This document shows, one piece after another, positions 57,925-64,000 of a stretch of 64,000 bases of DNA. A program made the position numbers and the translations under genes. The stretch's first letter is position 1, and each line of letters starts with the position of its first letter. Source of the DNA: Acidimicrobiia bacterium (GTDB taxonomy: Bacteria; Actinomycetota; Acidimicrobiia; Spongiisociales; ZC4RG35); contig JACCTH010000044.1 of assembly GCA_013812505.1 (NCBI GenBank), positions 1-64,000 of the forward strand. Reading direction: 5' to 3'. Below the pieces are notes generated by a model. That model had not been told where the DNA came from, searched no databases, and saw only the letters and a program-made list of their open reading frames with translations.

Positions 57925-58913
57925 GCCGCGACGCGCTCCACGGCTCGCAGCCGAGCCGAGCGCGAACGCGGGTTGTCGGCAACTTCGTCCGCCTGGGGTC
58001 TGATGACCCCTCGCGTCAACAACCGGTAATGAGCCTCGGCGCCACAGCCGCACACCGGCATGTCCGGAGGGCAAACGCAACCATTGGACGCCTCTCGAAA
58101 GAGTTTCTTCACCAGCCGGTCCTCGAGCGAGTGATAGGCGATCGTGATGCACCGACCATTGACGGCCAGCAACTCGAGGGCTTGACCAACCCCCGAGCTG
58201 ATGGCGTCGAGCTCGGCGTTGACCGCCATGCGCAGCGCCTGGAAGGTCCGGCGGGCGGGATGACGGCGTCGCGGCCCCGACCGAGGTGTCGCCGCTTCGA
58301 TGACGGCCGCCAGCTCGGTGGTGGTACGGAGCGGTCGTTTCGCGACGATCGCTTTCGCTATCCGGCCGGCCGCCGGTTCCTCGCCCAGACGACGAAGCAA
58401 GGATGCCAAATCCGGTTCGGGGAGGCCGTTGACCAAATCGGCCGCCGTCACCGGCGTGCTGGGATCCATGCGCATGTCGAGTGGACCTTCAAGGCGGTAG
58501 GAGAACCCGCGAGCGGGCTCGTCGAGGTGATGAGAAGAAACGCCGAAGTCGAAGAGAACCCCGACGGGTGCGCGAACTCCTGCCTCTGCCAGGATCTCGC
58601 CCAGGTGGGCGAAGTTTCCTGAACGAACTTCGATATCCATCGCTTCGGTCCTCCTCACCTCAGCTGCCCGGGCTACAGCCTCGGGATCGCGATCGATACC
58701 GAGAATTCGGTATCCGCGCCCGAGGCGATCAGCCAGCTCCCTCGCATGACCCCCTCCGCCGAAAGTGGCGTCGACCACCACCCCGACGGGGACCTCAGCC
58801 ATGAGCTCCTTGACGGTCCCGGCCAAAACCGGCCGGTGATACTCCTTCTCTTCCTCTTGGTGCTCCGGCTCCTGGTCCTGGGTCATGGCCAGCCCCCCGG
58901 GCGCTGGCACCAA
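57921..58913 (-). CDS. rsmH: 16S rRNA m4C1402 methyltransferase RsmH/MraW
   Basis: HRPVLAGTVKELM, DATFGGGGHARELADR, FDFGVSSHHLDEPARGFSYRLEGPLDMRMD, ITIAYHSLEDRLVKKLFRE. Confidence 0.96.
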   Translation of the reverse strand: MVPAPGGLAMTQDQEPEHQEEEKEYHRPVLAGTVKELMAEVPVGVVVDATFGGGGHARELADRLGRGYRILGIDRDPEAVARAAEVRRTEAMDIEVRSGNFAHLGEILAEAGVRAPVGVLFDFGVSSHHLDEPARGFSYRLEGPLDMRMDPSTPVTAADLVNGLPEPDLASLLRRLGEEPAAGRIAKAIVAKRPLRTTTELAAVIEAATPRSGPRRRHPARRTFQALRMAVNAELDAISSGVGQALELLAVNGRCITIAYHSLEDRLVKKLFREASNGCVCPPDMPVCGCGAEAHYRLLTRGVIRPQADEVADNPRSRSARLRAVERVAA

Positions 58914-58974
58914 AGGAAGCGGGCGGAGTCAGGGGCCTTCCGTTGGTTACCGGGGGGCTGGCGATGATCCAGGG

Positions 58975-59424
58975 CTAAGAGGCGGTCACCCCTTTCTGGT
59001 TGTCCTCCGCGATTTTCTGTGCCAGTTCGGCGCGGGCGATGGCGTCGTCGCGTGCGAACTTCTCGAGATTCCAGATCTCGGCGAAGCGATTAGCGCCGGA
59101 GATCATGACCTCTGTCCCAATGCTGATGTCAGCCATACCTCGCAGCAATTCGTTGATCACCACGCGACCCGCCTTGTCCAAGGATTGCTCACTCGCGGAG
59201 TTGGCAAAAAGGCGGACTCGGCGACGAATCTCCGGAGTCGGCGCGGTCGCCTCCTCGCGGTCGAGATAAGCCTGGTACTGGTCGGGAAGGTTGATCCGAA
59301 GCTGCCCGTCGATCCCCGGCGAGATGATGCACTTGCCGGTGTCTTCAAACTGTTTACGTATGCCCGACGGAAGCACGACGCGTCCCTTCTCATCGATCGA
59401 ATGGATGTACTTGCCGGTGAACAT
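58975..59424 (-). CDS. mraZ: Transcriptional regulator MraZ
   Basis: MFTGKYIHSIDEKGRVVLPSGIRKQF; repeated AbrB-like fold with DKAGRVVINELLR. Confidence 0.96.
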   Translation of the reverse strand: MFTGKYIHSIDEKGRVVLPSGIRKQFEDTGKCIISPGIDGQLRINLPDQYQAYLDREEATAPTPEIRRRVRLFANSASEQSLDKAGRVVINELLRGMADISIGTEVMISGANRFAEIWNLEKFARDDAIARAELAQKIAEDNQKGVTAS

Positions 59425-59468
59425 CTACAGCGGTCCCTCAAATGCACACGCTCCTCAGGTGCTTCGCC

Positions 59469-59497
59469 ATCATGCCCCACTTCCTCCCACTTGTCAA
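59469..59497 (-). promoter_or_regulatory. mraZ promoter with embedded MraZ-box-like repeats
   Basis: On minus strand TTGACA-N17-CATGAT; the 17-nt spacer contains GTGGGAGGAAGTGGGG (10-nt periodic GTGGG). Confidence 0.75.
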
Positions 59498-59726
59498 TTA
59501 TTTCCCCCCACCTTTCTTTCTTTCCCGTTTCTCCCCCGTCCGGGGGGAGTGGCAGCCGACGAAGGAGGCGGACGAAGGGAGCGGTCGATTGACGCAAGGA
59601 AGGCGGGTTCCATCTCGACGCGCGCTCAACGGAACGACTTCTCGCGCGTCAATTGACGGCCCCACTTCCCCCGTCCAGCTCACAACCGAATCATCAAAAG
59701 GAAGCTGACCCCACCTTGTTCCCGAC

Positions 59727-59770
59727 ATAATTTGTCGCCACAGGACGCATTTCGCGTACGCGGGGAGTTT
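59727..59770. repeat. Dispersed intergenic repeat, fragment D
   Basis: CATAATTTGTCGCCACAGGACGCATTTCGCG; CGCCACAGGAC is the reverse complement of GTCCTGTGGCG in copies B and C. Confidence 0.55.
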
Positions 59771-59891
59771 GCGGGATCAGATCCAGGTAAAGCGACACTT
59801 CCCCCGGGGGAGAAACAGCCGGCACCGCTTCGGCGTCTCTTGTCTTATGTCTTCGAGTCTCTGAGTCTTCGGGCGTTATTCTTTTGGTGGG

Positions 59892-60389
59892 ATGGCCGCT
59901 TCGTTGATTCTCAATGCCAGTTTCGAGCCGTTGTCGGTGGTTTCGAGCCGACGAGCGGTGGTTTTGGTTGCCCGGGGAAGGGCGCATGTGATGGCCGAAC
60001 GAGACGAGGTTTGGCACTCGGCGAGCATGGACATCCGGGTCCCATCGGTGATCAAGCTGACCACTTACGTCAGGGTCCCATACGAGCGGGCAGTGCCGGT
60101 CAGCCGGAGAGCCGTCTTTGGACGAGACGAGCACTCTTGCCAGTACTGCGGCGGCGCCGCCGAGAACATCGACCACATCCTCCCCCGGTCGCGAGGCGGC
60201 CTGCACACCTGGGAAAACGTGGTTGCTTGCTGCCGGCGGTGCAACCTCCGCAAGGGTGACCGCCTGCCCGGCGAGGTTGGCCTCACTCTGGCCCGACGCC
60301 CCACTGTCCCCCACCGCCACACCTGGATCTACGCCAGCGCCGGCTTCGCTCTTGACCCTTCCTGGCAACCTTATCTGCTGACCGCATGA
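59892..60389 (+). CDS. HNH endonuclease family protein
   Basis: CQYCGG...ENIDHILPRSRGGLHTWENVVACCRRCNLRKGDR. Confidence 0.93.
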   Translation: MAASLILNASFEPLSVVSSRRAVVLVARGRAHVMAERDEVWHSASMDIRVPSVIKLTTYVRVPYERAVPVSRRAVFGRDEHSCQYCGGAAENIDHILPRSRGGLHTWENVVACCRRCNLRKGDRLPGEVGLTLARRPTVPHRHTWIYASAGFALDPSWQPYLLTA

Positions 60390-60393
60390 GCGG

Positions 60394-61251
60394 TCAGGCG
60401 ACCAACCCGCGGTTACGGCGGAGACGGCGTTCGACCGCGCCGAAGATGATGTCGACCAGGATGCCGATGATCAACACGACGATCATGAACGCCTGCAGCC
60501 CGTCAGAGTCGGAGAGCTCACGGGCGAATTGGAGCTGAACGCCGATTGATGGGCGGGCGGCGATGATCACCAGGATCTCGCCTGCCATCAGGGATCGCCA
60601 AGCGAACGCCCAGCCCTGTTTGAGCCCGCCGACATAGCTCGGAAGCGCAGCTGGGAGGACGACGTGTCTCCAGGCGGTCATCCCCCGCGCGCCCAGCATA
60701 CGACCGGCGCGGAGAAGCACCGGAGGTATGTGGTCGACGCCGTTGATCAGACCGTTGGCGATCGAGGGAGCGGCTCCAATGAGAACCACAAAGAAGATCG
60801 CCGTCTCAGTGAGGCCGAAGAGCAGAATCGCTAATGGGAACCAAGCGATCGAAGGCATGGTCTGGAGGCCGGTGATCAGCGAGCCCACCGCCCGCCGGAA
60901 CACGCTGCTTTGGGAGACGGCAAGGCCCACGACCGTGCCGATGCCCATCGCCACCGAGAATCCGATCACGGCCCGCCGCAGCGTCGTGGCAATCGCCACC
61001 CAAAACCGATCGGTAGTTGCCAGCTCTCCGAGCGTCTCGAACACCTCGTAGGGCGGGGGGAGCACGAAGCGCTCTTGCCAACCGCTCAGGACAACCAATT
61101 CCCAAACCACCAGTGCCATTGCGACAGCTGCCAGTTTCGGCCAGGCGGACCGCCAAAGCCGGCGGGCGAGGCTGTCGGTGGTGCCAAGGGGAAGCTCGAG
61201 TCGATCCAGCCCGCGAATGTCCTTTTCGAGCAGGGTGCCGCGATCAGACAT
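60394..61251 (-). CDS. ABC transporter permease (SsuC/TauC type)
   Basis: GIGTVVGLAVSQSSVFRRAVGSLITGLQTMPSIAWFPLAILLFG. Confidence 0.9.
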   Translation of the reverse strand: MSDRGTLLEKDIRGLDRLELPLGTTDSLARRLWRSAWPKLAAVAMALVVWELVVLSGWQERFVLPPPYEVFETLGELATTDRFWVAIATTLRRAVIGFSVAMGIGTVVGLAVSQSSVFRRAVGSLITGLQTMPSIAWFPLAILLFGLTETAIFFVVLIGAAPSIANGLINGVDHIPPVLLRAGRMLGARGMTAWRHVVLPAALPSYVGGLKQGWAFAWRSLMAGEILVIIAARPSIGVQLQFARELSDSDGLQAFMIVVLIIGILVDIIFGAVERRLRRNRGLVA

Positions 61252-62017
61252 GGGAACGCACCTGCTCGAGCAGCCGCTCGGTGACCTGGGCGGCGATCTC
61301 AGTCACTTCCGGCGAGTCAAGGCGGCGCGGTCGCAGAAGGTCGACATCGAACTCGTCGACCACGCGTCCCGGCCGGCTCGACAACAACACAACCCGATCG
61401 CCGAGCCGCACCGCTTCGCGTACATCATGGGTGACGAAGATGACCGTGAGCCCGGCCTCCTGCCAAATCCGTTCGAGCTCATCGTGGAGCACGGTGCGGG
61501 TCATGGCATCGAGCGCTCCGAAAGGCTCGTCCATGAGCAGGATGTCGGCATCTTGGGCAAGCGTTCTCGCCAAAGCCGTACGTTGTTGCATCCCGCCGCT
61601 CAGCTCATGGGGCCGACTCTTACCAAAGTCTTCGAGATGGACGATTCGAAGCAGCTCTTGCACCCGGCTCCGATCGGGACGGGCCTTACGAAAGCGCATC
61701 GCCGTTTCGATGTTTCGCTCAACTGTCAGCCAGGGGAACAATGCGGGCTCTTGGAACATGAGCCCTACTCGACCCTTGGCAGCAATCGATCCTTTGTCGA
61801 TCCGGTAGATGCCAGCGATCAGATTGAGGAGCGTGCTCTTCCCGCAGCCCGACGCCCCGACGAGGCATACGAACTCGCCTCGGCGGATCGAAAGGGACAC
61901 GTCCTCGAGGGCAGCGACCGCCGAGTGGCCATCGCCGTAGGTCTTGGAAACTCCGAGAACCTCGACCGCCCGGTCTGTTGCTCGCGCCGACTCCGTCACA
62001 CGCACTGCCGCGGTCAT
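61244..62017 (-). CDS. ABC transporter ATPase (SsuB/TauB type)
   Basis: GASGCGKSTLLNLIAG, LSGGMQQRTALARTLAQDADILLMDEPFGALDAMTR. Confidence 0.95.
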   Translation of the reverse strand: MTAAVRVTESARATDRAVEVLGVSKTYGDGHSAVAALEDVSLSIRRGEFVCLVGASGCGKSTLLNLIAGIYRIDKGSIAAKGRVGLMFQEPALFPWLTVERNIETAMRFRKARPDRSRVQELLRIVHLEDFGKSRPHELSGGMQQRTALARTLAQDADILLMDEPFGALDAMTRTVLHDELERIWQEAGLTVIFVTHDVREAVRLGDRVVLLSSRPGRVVDEFDVDLLRPRRLDSPEVTEIAAQVTERLLEQVRSHV

Positions 62018-63033
62018 GACGACACCTCAACGCGTCCGAGCGGGGCGAGGATCTCGTTGAGCGCTTCGAGCGCGTAGATGCCATCGAGATCGAAGGGCTC
62101 GAGTAGCCCGACAGCTTCGGCGTTAGCAGCCGACTGACGAAGTGAGCTGGCGAGCGGGTCCAGGGTGAAGGTCAGGTTCGCCCAGGCACCGGTCATCACC
62201 TCCGGGGCCAAACTGCTCCCCGTTAGTGACTCAATGCTGTCGTTGACCACCTGCTGGGCACCGGCGGGGTCCTGTTCGATGGAGTCAACGGCGGACACCA
62301 GTCCGCGCAATATCGCGGCCACCACTTCTGGGTTCGCTTCGAGGAATTCCGTCCGCACTATCAGATGGGTGGTCACGAATGCGCCGTCCGGCCAGAGGTC
62401 TCTTTCGTCGACCAAGATCTCGCCGCCACCCTCCAGGACCAACCGCGTTGCCCACGGTTCGGGCACCCACGCCCCGTCGATGTCACCGCTCACGAACGTC
62501 TCCAGGCTTTGCGAGTTCGACTGCGGAACGATCGAAACGTCGCCCCCTCCTTCGAGATCAGCCGTGACACCGTGCGACAGCAGCCAGGCGCGCAGGGCAA
62601 CGTCCTGAGTGTTGCCAAGTGAAGGAGTTGCCAGCGTCGCTCCGGCGATCTCACCGGAGGCCGCGATCTCGGGGCGTACAACCAACGCCGCTCCTCCCGA
62701 GGTCGTACCGGCGACGATCCGGATCGCAGAGCCATCCGATTGGGCATGAGCGTTGATCGCCGGATTCGGTCCGATGAAAGACATGTCGAGCGCGTCCGCG
62801 AAGAGGGCTTCGACCGCTTCGGTGCCGGCGTTGAAGGTGGAGGTCTCAAGCCGCACCGACCCCAGCTCCTCCTCGAACAACCCCTGTTCAACTCCGATCA
62901 GCGCCGGAGCATGGGTCACGTTGGGGAAATACCCCAGCCTCACGACCTCGACCTCTGATGCCTGTGCTCCCCCGCAGGCGCCCAGGCCGATAGCCAGCGC
63001 CACACCAAGGAATCGAAACCGCCCTTTACCCAT
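62014..63033 (-). CDS. ABC transporter substrate-binding lipoprotein (SsuA/TauA/NMT1-like)
   Basis: Lipobox LGAC; LGYFPNVTHAPALIGVEQGLFEEELG. Confidence 0.9.
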   Translation of the reverse strand: MGKGRFRFLGVALAIGLGACGGAQASEVEVVRLGYFPNVTHAPALIGVEQGLFEEELGSVRLETSTFNAGTEAVEALFADALDMSFIGPNPAINAHAQSDGSAIRIVAGTTSGGAALVVRPEIAASGEIAGATLATPSLGNTQDVALRAWLLSHGVTADLEGGGDVSIVPQSNSQSLETFVSGDIDGAWVPEPWATRLVLEGGGEILVDERDLWPDGAFVTTHLIVRTEFLEANPEVVAAILRGLVSAVDSIEQDPAGAQQVVNDSIESLTGSSLAPEVMTGAWANLTFTLDPLASSLRQSAANAEAVGLLEPFDLDGIYALEALNEILAPLGRVEVSS

Positions 63034-63055
63034 CTGATCCTCCCACTCCCATAAT

Positions 63056-63105
63056 GTCGACTTAAAAAGTCAACTTTGTCACCAATCGAAGCTAACCTGT
63101 CGACA
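63056..63105. promoter_or_regulatory. Candidate operator region between the ABC operon and the Rrf2 regulator
   Basis: GTCGACTT-AAA-AAGTCAAC (7/8 arm match, 63056-63074) and TGTCGACA palindrome (63098-63105). Confidence 0.45.
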
Positions 63106-63130
63106 AGATGTCGTCAATGCCAAATCGATC

Positions 63131-63601
63131 ATGTGGATAAGCCGGAAGACCGATTACGCGACCCGAGCGGTGCTCGCCCTGGCGATCGCGTCCGGAAGGT
63201 CGCTCAAATCGCACGAAATTGCCGAGAAGACCCACATCCCGCCGTCGTTCTTGGAACAGATCATGGGCCAGCTTCGCGGTGCCGGCATTGTTCGATCGGA
63301 GCGAGGGCCGGGCGGCGGCTACCGGCTCAACCACCCACCGCAGGAAATCACGCTCGAGAGAATCGTCCGAATCTTCCAGGGCCCGCTCGCCCCGATCTCG
63401 TGCGCAACTCGCACGGCGCCCGAGCCATGCCCGATGGAGGTCATGTGCTCGCTCAAGGAAACTTGGGAGGAAGTCCGCGACGCGACGATCGCCATTCTGG
63501 AGAGAACCGACTTCGAAAAGCTCGCGAATCGAGCTGGAGGGCCGTGGCTGGAGATTTCAGATAAGAGACAAAAGACAGAAAGTCTGAAGTCTGAAGTCTG
63601 A
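63131..63601 (+). CDS. Rrf2 family transcriptional regulator with three C-terminal-half cysteines
   Basis: ISRKTDYATRAVLALA, IPPSFLEQIMGQLRGAGIVRSERGPGGGYRL; C-x8-C-x5-C. Confidence 0.92.
   Translation: MWISRKTDYATRAVLALAIASGRSLKSHEIAEKTHIPPSFLEQIMGQLRGAGIVRSERGPGGGYRLNHPPQEITLERIVRIFQGPLAPISCATRTAPEPCPMEVMCSLKETWEEVRDATIAILERTDFEKLANRAGGPWLEISDKRQKTESLKSEV
63552..63601. repeat. Iterated TCTGAAG-type tract at the 3' end of the Rrf2 gene
   Basis: GATTTCAGATAAGAGACAAAAGACAGAAAGTCTGAAGTCTGAAGTCTGA. Confidence 0.8.
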
Positions 63602-63657
63602 TCTTCTGAGCTTTAGCTCAGAAGATCGTGTCTTCGCCCTCGGCGTTAGCCGAGGGC
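63600..63657. terminator. Tandem hairpins between convergent genes
   Basis: GATCTTCTGAGC-TTTA-GCTCAGAAGATC (12-bp perfect stem) and GCCCTCGGC-GTTA-GCCGAGGGC (9-bp perfect stem). Confidence 0.8.
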
Positions 63658-63969
63658 TACGGCCACCGCGCGGTCGAGGGCGTTGGTCCAGCCGCTCGTA
63701 ACCACCGCTGCTCCGGCCGTCACCTCACCGTCGACCGAGGCCAAGACGGTGAGAATCCGCCAGCTGCCGACCTGGTCCAAGCCGATCCACAGAATCTCGG
63801 CATCGGAGTGGCCGGTGAGTTGGGCGCGAGCCTTGCCGACGGCGCGGGCGGCCGCCAGCGGGGTCGGATCGACCAGGTTGATCACCGCTTCGCCGGCCCC
63901 TTTGACCTCGACTCGCAACAGTTGGCCGGCTTCCTCGATCTCCGTCACCAATTCGTCGGCGGCGAACAC
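63646..63969 (-). CDS. Hypothetical protein, probably continuing past the window edge
   Basis: 107 aa open frame with protein-like composition; convergent to Rrf2. Confidence 0.55.
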   Translation of the reverse strand: MFAADELVTEIEEAGQLLRVEVKGAGEAVINLVDPTPLAAARAVGKARAQLTGHSDAEILWIGLDQVGSWRILTVLASVDGEVTAGAAVVTSGWTNALDRAVAVALG

Positions 63970-64000
63970 CCGGCTGAAACCCGGGGTAACAGTCTCCGGA

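Noticed and set aside
1-64000. CRISPR array, prophage or IS transposase
   Set aside because: No regularly spaced repeats, and no Cas, integrase, transposase or phage structural proteins among the ORFs.

Overview
High-GC actinobacterial chromosome segment, probably Acidimicrobiia-like (inferred from gene order and GC). From left to right it contains: (i) a Tad/Flp pilus locus (flp, GT-C-like membrane protein, tadC, a VWA-tadB fusion, tadA/cpaF, tadZ/cpaE, cpaB); (ii) rpsA, polA and tRNA-Leu(CAA); (iii) a split trp cluster (trpA, trpB, trpF, trpC, a GH13 glucosidase, ygfZ, trpE) followed by ccdA, MFS, MATE, nth and EamA genes; (iv) a two-domain ThyX-like protein and a Get3/ArsA-like ATPase pair; (v) decayed tadE/tadG remnants next to dnaE; (vi) a division and cell-wall cluster running dnaE-rhomboid-rluD-lspA-dksA/traR-ileS-divIVA-yggT-sepF-yggS-pgeF-ftsZ-ftsQ-murB-murC-murG-ftsW-murD-mraY-murE-ftsI-ftsL-rsmH-mraZ, with no murF between murE and mraY; (vii) an HNH endonuclease, an SsuABC/TauABC-type ABC transporter and a divergent three-cysteine Rrf2 regulator. 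The most notable observations are: the inactivated tadE/tadG pair (missing N-terminal helix, -1 frameshift, in-frame TAG) near an apparently intact Tad core; a ThyX-like protein whose signature motif is degraded in complementary ways in its two halves; the seamless murE-mraY junction; a trpF with no ATG/GTG/TTG start but a CTGA overlap with trpC; two families of short dispersed intergenic repeats; and an mraZ promoter with 10-nt-spaced GTGGG boxes between its -35 and -10 elements. No CRISPR array, phage or transposase gene was seen. All identifications come from reading the sequence; no database search was run.
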